From: Bog-756 sp963769905
Lineage (GTDB): Bacteria > Actinomycetota > Acidimicrobiia > Acidimicrobiales > RAAP-2
Direction: 5' to 3'
Assembly: GCA_963769905.1 (NCBI GenBank)
Contig: CAVYNG010000002.1
Coordinates: forward strand, 2,046,001 to 2,110,000
Length of the DNA stretch: 64,000 bases
The number at the start of each line of letters is the position of its first letter. Within the stretch, counting starts at the first letter, position 1. A program made the translations under genes and the position numbers. The notes under the pieces are model-generated. The model searched no databases, was not told the DNA's origin, and saw only the letters and a list, made by a program, of their open reading frames with translations. Below are positions 8,977-16,549 of the stretch, in pieces.

Positions 8977-9735
8977 TCACCAGCTCAACTCGGCGTCGAC
9001 GACTCCCTGCGAGAGCGGTGCGATCTCGGCGAAGCTCGCCGTCGCGAGATCGACCGAACGCGAGGTGTCGGTCTCGTAGTCGTCCACCACGCAGCTCACC
9101 GACCTTCCGTTCTCCGGATTGGTGATCCATACCGTGGTGCCGAAGGGGATCCACGGGCTCGCGCACCGTCCCGCCGGGTGGGCGTAGTAGGTCACGATCC
9201 CGTGGGTCACGACGCCCTCACCCGTCTCCCGGGGTGGAGCGAGCGTCGTGGTGGTGACCGGCGCGGCGCTCGCCGATTGGGGCGGCGCGGCAGCCGCCGC
9301 CGGGGCAGGGTCGCTCGCCGACTGGGGCAGCGGGGAGGAATAGGCGGATCCTCCGACCCGGTTCGTGGCCCGGGCCGGCGCGGTACCCGGGACGGTACCG
9401 GTCACGGTCGTGTCGTAGGCCACCGTCGCCGCAGCCGCGGGAGCGGAGGGACGGGACGAGGCCGCAGAGTGTCGCGGCCGGAGCGCGGGCCGCTCCGAGC
9501 TGGCCGGACGGGAAGGTTCCGGTCCGGCCCGGGTGTGTGGCCTGTCCGTGATGTGCGGGTCCGGCGAGGCCGAGGCCGCCGGATCGTTCCGGATCAAGAG
9601 CAACGGTAGAAGCAGCACCGCTCCGCAGAGGGCGAGCGCGGCACCGGGCCGGCCACCCTTTCGAAGTTTGGTCCTCAGGACTCCACTCTCCTCGTGGGAC
9701 TCGTCATCTGCGCCCGCAGGGAGAGGTTCCGACAC
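8977..9735 (-). CDS. RlpA-like double-psi beta-barrel exported protein (in the rpfB position)
   Basis: The 252-residue protein has a basic N-terminus, one membrane helix (about 31-49), a Pro/Ala/Ser/Thr-rich linker of about 120 residues and a C-terminal domain of about 75 residues. That domain carries Y-Y-x-H-P-A-G-R-C-A-S, PFGTTVWITNPENG and VVDDYETD...VDLATASFAEI, the hallmarks of the RlpA/expansin-like double-psi barrel. Such domains bind or cleave peptidoglycan glycan strands. The gene lies between tatD and rsmA, where many actinobacteria have the resuscitation-promoting factor rpfB. GTG at 9735 has GGAG 5 nt upstream; a second GTG one codon earlier is also possible. No Rpf, LysM or G5 domain is seen. 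Confidence 0.8.
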   Translation of the reverse strand: MSEPLPAGADDESHEESGVLRTKLRKGGRPGAALALCGAVLLLPLLLIRNDPAASASPDPHITDRPHTRAGPEPSRPASSERPALRPRHSAASSRPSAPAAAATVAYDTTVTGTVPGTAPARATNRVGGSAYSSPLPQSASDPAPAAAAAPPQSASAAPVTTTTLAPPRETGEGVVTHGIVTYYAHPAGRCASPWIPFGTTVWITNPENGRSVSCVVDDYETDTSRSVDLATASFAEIAPLSQGVVDAELSW

Positions 9736-9951
9736 CACGTCTCCGTCGCGGGTCCCGCCCGAAGGGCGGACCGAACCGGCTCCTCCGAACCGGTCCCGAC
9801 TCGCGAGACACCTCCGACATGGCGTCGAATGAACAACGACCGCACTAGGCGGCCGCGCCGAGAGGCTAGGCCGGTCCCCTCTCGCCGGGCAAACCCGAAC
9901 GGGGCAGGCGCGGGACGGGGCAGGGCCGTCCTGAGGGGGCGCCCGGGGTGC
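9736..9951 (-). promoter_or_regulatory. Structured leader between tatD and the RlpA-like gene
   Basis: The 216-nt space is long for this otherwise tight block and holds several inverted repeats. GGTCC/GGACC closes a CGCCC/GGGCG stem at 9751-9772, GACCG/CGGTC lies at about 9769-9795, and CGAGAGG/CCTCTCG at 9859-9884. It may carry the promoter of the RlpA-like gene plus a regulatory RNA structure. I looked for the cyclic-di-AMP (ydaO) riboswitch that often controls cell-wall hydrolase genes at this locus and could not find its conserved blocks. Confidence 0.3.
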
Positions 9952-10854
9952 TCAGAGAGAGAACATCGCCAGGGCGTTGGCGGTGGTCACGGCGGCCAAG
10001 GTGGCCGTCGGCACACCCTTGACCTGGGCAATCGCGGCCCCGACCAGTGGCGTCCTCGCCGGCTCGTTGAAGGTGCCCCGGTGGGGCACCGGTGCGAGGA
10101 AGGGCGAATCGGTCTCGACGAGGAGCCGGTCGGTCGGGCAGATGGCGGCCGCCTCTCGGACGTCGGCGGCGTTCTTGAAGGTGACGACGCCGGAGAACGA
10201 GAGCGCTGCCCCGAGGTCGAGGCAGCGGCGAGCCTCGTCCGGACCGCCGGTGAAGCAGTGCACGACGGTCCGCTCGGGCAGACCGGCGGCCCCGAGGATG
10301 TCGAGGGTGTCGTCCCAGGCCTCCCTGGTGTGGACGACGAGGGCGAGGCGCAGGAGCGAGGCGAGCTCGACCTGGCGTGCGAAGGCCTCGCGCTGGACGG
10401 GCCTCGGAGAATGGTCGTAGTGATAGTCGAGACCGCACTCACCGATCGCGACCACCACCCGGTCGAGCCCGGGGTCGTCGGCGCCGACCTCCTGGTCGAG
10501 GAGCGCGTCCAACGAGTCCACACCCTCGACCGCGTCGTGCGGGTGCAGCCCGATCGTCGCCCAGAGGTGGACTCCCTCGGCGACGGCCACCGAGTCGGGA
10601 TGGCGCATCTCCCGCGCCAGCGAGACCGCCTGAGCCGAGGTGGTCGGACCGGTCCCGACGCAGACCATCCTGGTCACACCCGCCTCGGCGGCGCGCGCGA
10701 TGGTGCCGGCGAGGGCGGTCGCGTGGGGTCCCACGTCGTGGTCGGCGGCCTCTCCCGAATCGGCTCCCGAATCTGCGTCGGCAGTGACCTCCGAGGCGAA
10801 CTCCTCCTGGATGTGGCAGTGGGAGTCGAACCACTCGACAACCGCCTCCGCCAC
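9952..10854 (-). CDS. tatD: TatD-family metal-dependent deoxyribonuclease
   Basis: The 300-residue TIM-barrel hydrolase has the metal-binding start FDSHCHI (H-x-H), then GLHPHD, GECGLDYHYD, VVHTREAWDD, VVHCFTG and the C-terminal VETDSPFLAP. All metal ligands expected for the family are present. Members act as 3'-5' exonucleases or related metal hydrolases in the cytoplasm. The GTG start 10 nt after the metG stop is chosen because any earlier start would lie inside metG. About 35 residues after the first motif are an Asp/Ala-rich insertion (residues near 18-40). It belongs to the metG-tatD operon. Confidence 0.92.
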   Translation of the reverse strand: MAEAVVEWFDSHCHIQEEFASEVTADADSGADSGEAADHDVGPHATALAGTIARAAEAGVTRMVCVGTGPTTSAQAVSLAREMRHPDSVAVAEGVHLWATIGLHPHDAVEGVDSLDALLDQEVGADDPGLDRVVVAIGECGLDYHYDHSPRPVQREAFARQVELASLLRLALVVHTREAWDDTLDILGAAGLPERTVVHCFTGGPDEARRCLDLGAALSFSGVVTFKNAADVREAAAICPTDRLLVETDSPFLAPVPHRGTFNEPARTPLVGAAIAQVKGVPTATLAAVTTANALAMFSL

Positions 10855-10864
10855 GGTCGGCCCT

Positions 10865-12379
10865 CTACGCCTCGGCCTTGCGGCGGGGGAAGAGCGGCGC
10901 AGCCTTCTCCACCGGGCGGCCGGCCGGATAGCCACCCCACCGACCCGCGGCGGGGAGGCGCTGGTCGGCGACCTCCCCCTCGAGGCCGATCCGGCGCCAG
11001 ATCTCCTGTGCGGTGGTGGGCATGGCCGGGACGACGAGGAGCGACACGATCCGCAGCGCCTCGAGGGCGCTGCCGAGGGCGGCTTCGACCTGCGGGCCTG
11101 GCTCGGCCTTCCACGGCTCGGTGGCCTCGAGCTCCGCGTTGGTCTCGCGGATCAGCCGCCACGTCGCCTCGAGTGCCAAATTCGGCTGACCCGCGTCCCA
11201 TGCCGCCGCGGTCTCGGCGAGCACCACCTCGGCGACTCCGGCGAGCCGGCTCGACGGATCGGGGGCGGGCCCGATACCGCCGCACTTCGAGCCCACCACG
11301 GTCGAGACCCGCGACACCAGGTTGCCGAGGTTGTTGGCCAGGTCGGCGTTGTAGCGGGCGGTGATCCCCTCCGCCGAAAACTCGCCGTCGCTGCCGAAGG
11401 GGATGTCGCGCAGCAGGTGGTACCGGACCGGGTCGACGCCATAGTCGTCGGTGAGATCGGCCGGCGCGATCTGGTTCACGCTCGAGTTGGACATCTTCTC
11501 GCCGCCGAGCAGCAGCCAGCCGTGGACCTGCACCTGGGCGGGTGGGTCGATGCCGGCCGCCATGCACATGGCCGGCCACCAGACGCAGTGGAAACGGATG
11601 ATCTCCTTGCCGATCAGATGGTGGACCGAGGGCCACCACGCCGCGAACCGCTGCTCGTCGTCGCCGTAGCCGATGGCGGTCAGGTAGTTGACCAGCGCGT
11701 CGTACCAGACGTAGAAGACGTGGCGCTCGTCCCAGGGGACGCGGACTCCCCACTCGATCGACGTCCGGGTGATCGAGATGTCACGGAGGCCCCCCTTGAT
11801 GAAGCTCAGCGCCTCGTTGCGCTTCCCCTCGGGCACCACCGCCGAGGGGTTGGCTTCGTACCAGTCGATGAGGCGCTCCTCGAACGCGCTCAGGCGGAAG
11901 AAGTAGTTCTCCTCCTCGAGATGCTCGACGGGGAGGCGGTGGACCGGGCAGAGCTCGCCGTCGACCAGCTCGTCGACCGTGTAGTACTGCTCGCACGGCA
12001 CGCAGTACAGGCCACGGTAGAGGTCCTCGTAGATGTGGCCGTTCTCGTAGATCCGACCGAGGAAGCGCTGGACCGCGCGGTGGTGGCGCGGCTCGGTGGT
12101 GCGGATGAAGTCGTCGTAGGCGATGTCGAGTCCCGCCCAGGCCGCGGCGAAGCGGGCGGCGAGCTGGTCGGTCCAGGCCTGGGGCGACACACCCTGTGAC
12201 TCGGCCGCGCGGGCCACCTTCTGGCCGTGCTCGTCGGTACCGGTGAGGAAGAAGACCTCGTCGCCGACCAGCCGGTGCCACCGGGCGAGCGCGTCGGCGT
12301 TGACCGTCGTGTACGCGTGCCCGACGTGCGGGGCGTCCTTCACGTAGTAGATAGGAGTGGTGACGTAGAAGCGCGGCAC
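10865..12379 (-). CDS. metG: Methionyl-tRNA synthetase
   Basis: This class I synthetase charges tRNA-Met. The 504-residue protein shows the HIGH motif as HVGH in PIYYVKDAPHVGHAYT, GTDEHGQK, a zinc knuckle (C-x2-C then C-x2-H in CVPCEQYY...CPVH), and KMSKS as KMSNS. It ends after the anticodon-binding helical domain and lacks a C-terminal EMAP/tRNA-binding domain, as is usual for the short form. GTG at 12379 gives the family-like N-terminus PRFYVTTPIYYV. Another GTG at 12400 would add seven residues. It heads the operon metG-tatD-RlpA-rsmA-ispE. Confidence 0.94.
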   Translation of the reverse strand: MPRFYVTTPIYYVKDAPHVGHAYTTVNADALARWHRLVGDEVFFLTGTDEHGQKVARAAESQGVSPQAWTDQLAARFAAAWAGLDIAYDDFIRTTEPRHHRAVQRFLGRIYENGHIYEDLYRGLYCVPCEQYYTVDELVDGELCPVHRLPVEHLEEENYFFRLSAFEERLIDWYEANPSAVVPEGKRNEALSFIKGGLRDISITRTSIEWGVRVPWDERHVFYVWYDALVNYLTAIGYGDDEQRFAAWWPSVHHLIGKEIIRFHCVWWPAMCMAAGIDPPAQVQVHGWLLLGGEKMSNSSVNQIAPADLTDDYGVDPVRYHLLRDIPFGSDGEFSAEGITARYNADLANNLGNLVSRVSTVVGSKCGGIGPAPDPSSRLAGVAEVVLAETAAAWDAGQPNLALEATWRLIRETNAELEATEPWKAEPGPQVEAALGSALEALRIVSLLVVPAMPTTAQEIWRRIGLEGEVADQRLPAAGRWGGYPAGRPVEKAAPLFPRRKAEA

Positions 12380-12449
12380 TCTTCCCAGCGTACCGATCAC
12401 CCGTGGGAGCGTCGCTCACCCCGAGCCGCGACCGGGCGCTCGGAGCGGC

Positions 12450-12983
12450 TCACCAATTGGCCACGTGGCAACCACCGCGGCCGGTGCGCTCGGTGTAGCG
12501 CTGGTGGTACTCCTCCGCCGGCCAGAAGGTGCTCGCGGGCGCGACCTCGGTCACGATCGGTCGGTCGAACCGGGCCTGGTGCGAGTCGAGCGACGCGCGT
12601 GCGGCCTTCTCCTGGAGCTCGTTGCGGGTGAAGACCGCCGAGCGGTACTGCGTCCCGCGGTCGGGTCCCTGGCGGTTGAGCGTCGTCGGGTCGTGGTGAC
12701 GGAAGAACTCCTCGAGCAGCTGCTCGTAGGAGACCCGTGCGGGATCGAAGGTCACGAGCACGGCTTCCGCGTGACCGGTCCGGCCGGTGCAGACCTGCTG
12801 ATAGGTCGGGTGATCGAGCTCGCCGCCTTCGTAGCCGACGATCGCGTCGAGCACTCCCGGCACGGCGCGGAAGAACTCCTCGACTCCCCAGAAGCAGCCC
12901 GCGCCGAAGGAGGCGCGTTCGAGGCCTTCGGGGACCTCGTCGGCTTCGATGCCGTCCGCCTGGCTCTTGTCCTTGCCGAACAT
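12450..12983 (-). CDS. msrA: Peptide-methionine (S)-S-oxide reductase
   Basis: MsrA reduces methionine-S-sulfoxide in damaged proteins. The 177-residue protein contains the catalytic GCFWG motif followed by VEEFFRAVPGV, then GYEGG, HAEAV and DPTTLNRQGPDRGTQYRS, all typical for the family. The ATG at 12983 is preceded by GGGAGGAAG at good spacing, which decides the start against longer frames. No second resolving Cys pair is obvious near the C-terminus; a single Cys occurs in GGCHVANW. Confidence 0.94.
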   Translation of the reverse strand: MFGKDKSQADGIEADEVPEGLERASFGAGCFWGVEEFFRAVPGVLDAIVGYEGGELDHPTYQQVCTGRTGHAEAVLVTFDPARVSYEQLLEEFFRHHDPTTLNRQGPDRGTQYRSAVFTRNELQEKAARASLDSHQARFDRPIVTEVAPASTFWPAEEYHQRYTERTGRGGCHVANW

Positions 12984-13073
12984 GCGCTTCCTCCCTGTGC
13001 TCTGTCCGCACGGAGCGTAAACGCCGGCCACGCCGGTCCATTCCGGCACCTGGGCCGCGCCCACGGACCGACT

Positions 13074-13946
13074 TCACTCCCCCATGCCGGTCGGCCGCCG
13101 GAGCGCGAGTGCGAGGTCGTAGACACGCCGCCTCGGCACCCCGAAGTCGGCGACGACCCCGTCGACCACCTCACGCGTCTTCGTCCCCGGACCGAGACGG
13201 TCGGCCAGCACCTCCGAGAGGAAAGCGTCGTCGACATCCTCTTCCTCTGCGCGCTCGTCTCCGGCGACGACCAGCACCACCTCTCCGCGCACCGGCAAGG
13301 TCCTCGTCCGCTCGACGGCCTCGGCGAGTGTGCCCCGCCAGATCTCCTCGTAGAGCTTGGTGAGCTCGCGGGCGATCACCACTTCACGCTCCGCTCCGCA
13401 GGCCTCGGCAAGGTCCCCGAGGGTGGCGGCCACCCGGCCCGGCGCCTCGAAGACGACCGACGTCCGCCGCTCGCGGGCGACCGCCGACAGCGAGGCCTTG
13501 CGGGCGGCACCCGAACGCGGCAGGAACCCTTCGAAACAGAACCGCGCGGCATCCATGCCGCTCGCCGCGAGCGCCGCGGTCACCGCGGACGGCCCCGGCA
13601 CCACCGAGACCGCGAAGCCGGCGTCGGTGGCCGCCGCGACCACCTTCGCACCGGGATCGGAGAGACCGGGCATGCCCGCATCGCTGACCAGCGCCACGGT
13701 CTGACCTTCACCCAACGCGCCGAGCACGGCTGCGACCCGGGCGGCCTCGTTGTGCTCGTGGAGCGAGCGCAGGGTGACGCCTCGGATGCCGGCGTGGCTG
13801 AGGAGTGCCCGGGTGCGACGGGTGTCCTCGCAGTAGAGGACGTCCGCCCCGGCCAGCGCCGCGGTGGCGCGCGGGCTCAGGTCGCCGAGGTTTCCGATCG
13901 GCGTGCCGACCACCATCAGCATCCCATGGTGCGCGTCGCGGCTCAC
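13074..13946 (-). CDS. rsmI: 16S rRNA (cytidine1402-2'-O)-methyltransferase
   Basis: RsmI adds the 2'-O-methyl group to C1402 in the decoding centre. The 290-residue protein opens with VVGTPIGNLGDLSPRA, followed by EDTRRT, SDAGMPGLSDPG and VVPGPSAVTAAL, which are the conserved blocks of the tetrapyrrole-methylase-fold rRNA enzymes. A C-terminal region of about 60 residues is less conserved. Its GTG overlaps the stop of the upstream DUF192 gene (GTGA), so the two are translationally coupled. Confidence 0.93.
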   Translation of the reverse strand: MSRDAHHGMLMVVGTPIGNLGDLSPRATAALAGADVLYCEDTRRTRALLSHAGIRGVTLRSLHEHNEAARVAAVLGALGEGQTVALVSDAGMPGLSDPGAKVVAAATDAGFAVSVVPGPSAVTAALAASGMDAARFCFEGFLPRSGAARKASLSAVARERRTSVVFEAPGRVAATLGDLAEACGAEREVVIARELTKLYEEIWRGTLAEAVERTRTLPVRGEVVLVVAGDERAEEEDVDDAFLSEVLADRLGPGTKTREVVDGVVADFGVPRRRVYDLALALRRPTGMGE

Positions 13947-14269
13947 CGTAGCTCCAGCTGGTCACCGACCCGCAGGCCCCACCGCTCGAACGCGCCGGCC
14001 TCCGCCTCGACGATCGAGCGGCCACCCCTCCTCGGCAGGGTGATCCGCCAGGGCGGCAAGCGGGTCGTCCCGACGACCACCATGTCCTTGTCGCAGAAGG
14101 CCACGTCGATCGCGAAGCGCATGCCGAGAGTGTGGACCGCACGGGTGCGGGGAAGCACCATTGCGCCGTCGTATCCCGGCCTCCCGAGCAGGCCTCTCGA
14201 CCGCGCCGAGAACCCCTCGGCCACCTCTGCCCCCGCAAGGACGTCGCCGTTCCGGAGGAGCCAGCTCAT
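13943..14269 (-). CDS. DUF192 family protein
   Basis: The 108-residue protein carries the DUF192 core: R-x-x-G-L-L-G-R near the start, then HTLGMRFAIDVAFCDKD and GGRSIVEAEAGAFERWGLRVGD. DUF192 proteins form a small beta-barrel of unclear function, are often exported, and are sometimes found next to metalloproteins. No signal peptide is seen here. The ATG at 14269 is chosen; a GTG at 14287 would add six residues. Coupling to rsmI is by a 4-nt overlap. Confidence 0.8.
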   Translation of the reverse strand: MSWLLRNGDVLAGAEVAEGFSARSRGLLGRPGYDGAMVLPRTRAVHTLGMRFAIDVAFCDKDMVVVGTTRLPPWRITLPRRGGRSIVEAEAGAFERWGLRVGDQLELR

Positions 14270-14301
14270 GGGCCGGCTGGCCCGCACACCACCATCACGA
14301 G

Positions 14302-14307
14302 TAGTGT
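14302..14307 (+). promoter_or_regulatory. Putative -10 box before bL37
   Basis: TAGTGT ends 9 nt before the GTG of the 27-codon ribosomal gene. No ribosome binding site is present, suggesting a leaderless transcript. Confidence 0.4.
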
Positions 14308-14316
14308 CTCCGGACC

Positions 14317-14400
14317 GTGTCCAAGCGAACCGTCAAGCGCAAGCTCCGCGCGAAGAAGAAGGCCAACCACGGCAAGAAGCCGAACTGCGGCCGGGGCTGA
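14317..14400 (+). CDS. Putative large ribosomal subunit protein bL37
   Basis: The 27-residue product starts SKRTVKRKLRAKKK and ends ANHGKKPNCGRG. The A-N-H-G-K-(R/K)-P-N block preceded by a Lys/Arg run matches bL37, a tiny protein found in actinobacterial (mycobacterial) large-subunit structures. The gene starts with GTG, has no Shine-Dalgarno, and is transcribed divergently from the DUF192-rsmI pair. It is too short for standard gene calling. The assignment rests on this motif and on size and basicity, so it is likely but not certain. Confidence 0.72.
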   Translation: MSKRTVKRKLRAKKKANHGKKPNCGRG

Positions 14401-14424
14401 ACCGCGGCGGGTGACGGCCGGGGC

Positions 14425-15306
14425 TCACGTGCTCGGGCGCCACGCACATCCGAGGCGGTCGAGCACCCCGACCAGCGCGGACGGCCGGTCGGTGATGATC
14501 CCGTCCACCCCGAGCGCGCAGAGGCGCTCCATCTCGGATTCCTCCTCGATGGTCCAGACGTGGACGGCGAGCCCCCGGCGGTGGGCGGCGTCGACGAACG
14601 AGGCGTCGACCAGGGTCACCCCGGCATGGCTGGCAGGGACCTGCAGCGCAACGTGGCGCATCGGGGCAGGGGCCTCTCCCGCCCGGACCGACTGGTAGAA
14701 CATCGCGACCGCGGCGGTGCCCGCCGACGTCGGGATCTCGGGTGCGAACGAGGAGAAGGCCTCGGTCGCCGCGTCGTCGAAAGAGGCGACGATCACGTCG
14801 TCGACCCGTCCGAAGCGGCGCAGCATGGCGGCGAGCTGCTGCTCGTAGGGTTCGACCGCCGGAGCGGTCTGCTTGATGTCGAGGTTGAGGACGACGCCCT
14901 CGAACTCGTCGAGCACCTCCTCGAGCAGGGCGACCCGGAAGCGGCCATCGTCCGGTGCAAGGCCCCGGTAGGGATAGGCATCGGGTTCGAGCCCGGACGT
15001 CACGTCGGCTCCCGGCGCCCACCAGTACGCGTTGTCGAGGGAGCGGACCTCCTCGATGCTCAGCTCGGCGATCGCCCCGGTCCCGTCGGTGGTGCGATCG
15101 ACGGTCGCGTCGTGGCAGACCACGAGCTCGCCGCCGGCGGTCGCGTGGACGTCGAGCTCGATGCCCGTCGCGCCGGCGTCGAGAGCGGAGCGGATCGCGT
15201 ACAGGGTGGACGAAGGGGCTTCCCATGCGCCGCCCTGGTGCGCATAGGCGATGACCCGGCGGTCGACCCACGCAGAGGGTTTGACCGTGTCCGACCGGGA
15301 GGTCAC
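14425..15306 (-). CDS. Glycerophosphodiester phosphodiesterase family protein
   Basis: The 293-residue TIM-barrel enzyme is expected to split glycerophosphodiesters into glycerol-3-phosphate and an alcohol. Visible motifs are AHQGGAWEAPSST near residue 23, GIELDVHAT, VVCHDATVDRTTDG, and the C-terminal VHVWTI and GVDGIITDRP. The usual H-R-G is H-Q-G here and the usual P-E-N-T is P-S-S-T. This may mark a subfamily with altered substrate use. No signal peptide is seen, so it is probably cytoplasmic. It starts with GTG and is divergent from the next gene, with only 27 nt between the start codons. Confidence 0.85.
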   Translation of the reverse strand: MTSRSDTVKPSAWVDRRVIAYAHQGGAWEAPSSTLYAIRSALDAGATGIELDVHATAGGELVVCHDATVDRTTDGTGAIAELSIEEVRSLDNAYWWAPGADVTSGLEPDAYPYRGLAPDDGRFRVALLEEVLDEFEGVVLNLDIKQTAPAVEPYEQQLAAMLRRFGRVDDVIVASFDDAATEAFSSFAPEIPTSAGTAAVAMFYQSVRAGEAPAPMRHVALQVPASHAGVTLVDASFVDAAHRRGLAVHVWTIEEESEMERLCALGVDGIITDRPSALVGVLDRLGCAWRPST

Positions 15307-15313
15307 GGGAAGA

Positions 15314-15323
15314 ACGGTAGCCT
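15314..15323. promoter_or_regulatory. Overlapping divergent -10 boxes (ACGGTAGCCT)
   Basis: Between the divergent starts at 15306 (minus) and 15334 (plus) lies ACGGTAGCCT. Read on the plus strand it gives TAGCCT 10 nt before the ATG. Read on the minus strand it gives TACCGT 7 nt before the GTG. The two hexamers share the central TA. The same 10-mer occurs at 18090-18099. Confidence 0.5.
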
Positions 15324-15333
15324 CTGCCCCGCC

Positions 15334-15945
15334 ATGCTGGACCATGTGTTCGCCCAGCTCGTCGCCTCGCACCGGCGTGCGCTCGAGGGTGCGCTCCTCC
15401 AGCGCCAGGCGGTCGAGGAACGTTTCCAGGTCGACGTGTTCCTCGGCGACGTCAGCTTCGAGACCTCCTACAGCCTCCCCGGGGAGGAGCGGCCGGCGAG
15501 GGTCCGGGTCGACACGAGCTTCGACTGGCCCACCTGGAGCCAGACCTCGTACCGCAGCTGGGCCATCGGGGAAGAGCCCGACGAGCCGCCCGAGGTGCTC
15601 GTCGAGATCGCCTTTCGCGTCCAGGGCCTCGACGGCGTCCCCGACATCCACCCGCTGCTCGAAGTCCTGCCGAGCCACCTCGACGTCCTCGGCGCAGAGC
15701 CGCTCCTTCGGGGCGCGGCGACCGTGGAGCAGGTCATCGCCGAGGGCTCCGACCAAAAGGAGTGCGCGGTCGAGGTCAGCTACGAGGGCTCCTGTCAGAT
15801 CGACGAGGGCCTGCTCGAGGATCCCGAGGGACTCGACGAAGCGCTCGCACCCCTCGGACGCTCGGTCGCCTCGGTGCTCGTCCGCATCGCCGACCTTCCC
15901 TTCGCCTTCCGCCGGGAAGAGGGCTCCGACGAGGTCGCCGGTTGA
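15334..15945 (+). CDS. Conserved acidic protein of unknown function
   Basis: I do not recognise this 203-residue protein. It is acidic and rich in Glu, Val and Asp, without signal peptide or membrane helix. A conserved-looking middle part (SFDWPTWSQTSYRSWAIGEEP) is followed by an alternating hydrophobic pattern suggesting beta-strands. Codon use is like that of neighbouring genes, which supports a real gene. It is transcribed away from the glycerophosphodiesterase gene, and a DinB-type gene follows 45 nt later in the same direction, so they may be co-transcribed. Confidence 0.65.
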   Translation: MLDHVFAQLVASHRRALEGALLQRQAVEERFQVDVFLGDVSFETSYSLPGEERPARVRVDTSFDWPTWSQTSYRSWAIGEEPDEPPEVLVEIAFRVQGLDGVPDIHPLLEVLPSHLDVLGAEPLLRGAATVEQVIAEGSDQKECAVEVSYEGSCQIDEGLLEDPEGLDEALAPLGRSVASVLVRIADLPFAFRREEGSDEVAG

Positions 15946-15990
15946 GCCGGGCGGAACCGGAGGTCCTGGGATGACATGGGAGGTCGAGGG

Positions 15991-16497
15991 ATGAGCAGCA
16001 CCGAGATTCTGGTCGATGCCTTCGAGCGGATCCGCGACTCCGTCTACCCGGCGACCAACGGGCTCTCTCGCGAGGAGCTGGCGTACCGCCCCGACGCCGA
16101 GTCCAACTCCATCGGGTGGCTCGTCTGGCACCTGACCCGCATCCAAGACGACCATGTGGCGGCGCTCGCCGGCGACGAGCAGGTGTGGACGGCGCACGGG
16201 TGGGCCGAACGGTTCGCCCTGCCCCTCCCGGCGATCGACACCGGTTTCGGGCATGCGCCCGACGAGGTGAGCAAGGTGGTCGCGGACGCCCCGTCGCTGC
16301 TCGGGTACTTCGAGGACGTCCACGCGGCGACCCTCACGTTCCTCGGAACGCTGACCGAGGAGGACCTCGTCCGCGTGATCGACCGCAGCTGGGACCCACC
16401 GGTGACCGTGTGCACCCGTCTGGTCAGCGTGGTCGCGGACGACCTCCAGCACGTGGGTCAGGCGGCCTACGTCCGAGGCATCCTCTTGCGTCGCTGA
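15991..16497 (+). CDS. DinB-superfamily protein (DUF664-like)
   Basis: The 168-residue four-helix protein has the DinB pattern of spaced metal-binding histidines: WLVWHLTRIQDDH near residues 45-57, and a C-terminal DDLQHVGQAAYVRG. Actinobacterial members of this group include thiol (mycothiol) S-transferases and detoxification enzymes. The substrate here is unknown. GGAGGTCGAGGG just before the ATG at 15991 is a good ribosome binding site and rules out the in-frame ATG five codons earlier. Confidence 0.8.
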   Translation: MSSTEILVDAFERIRDSVYPATNGLSREELAYRPDAESNSIGWLVWHLTRIQDDHVAALAGDEQVWTAHGWAERFALPLPAIDTGFGHAPDEVSKVVADAPSLLGYFEDVHAATLTFLGTLTEEDLVRVIDRSWDPPVTVCTRLVSVVADDLQHVGQAAYVRGILLRR

Positions 16498-16549
16498 TCG
16501 AGGCGCAGGTCGGCGAGGATCGCGGCGTCAGTCGGAGAGGTGCGCGGCG

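Noticed and set aside
9736..9951. Cyclic-di-AMP (ydaO) riboswitch before the RlpA-like gene
   Set aside because: Expected from the locus, but the conserved GGGGGACC and GGGGUGAAU-type blocks were not found on either strand.
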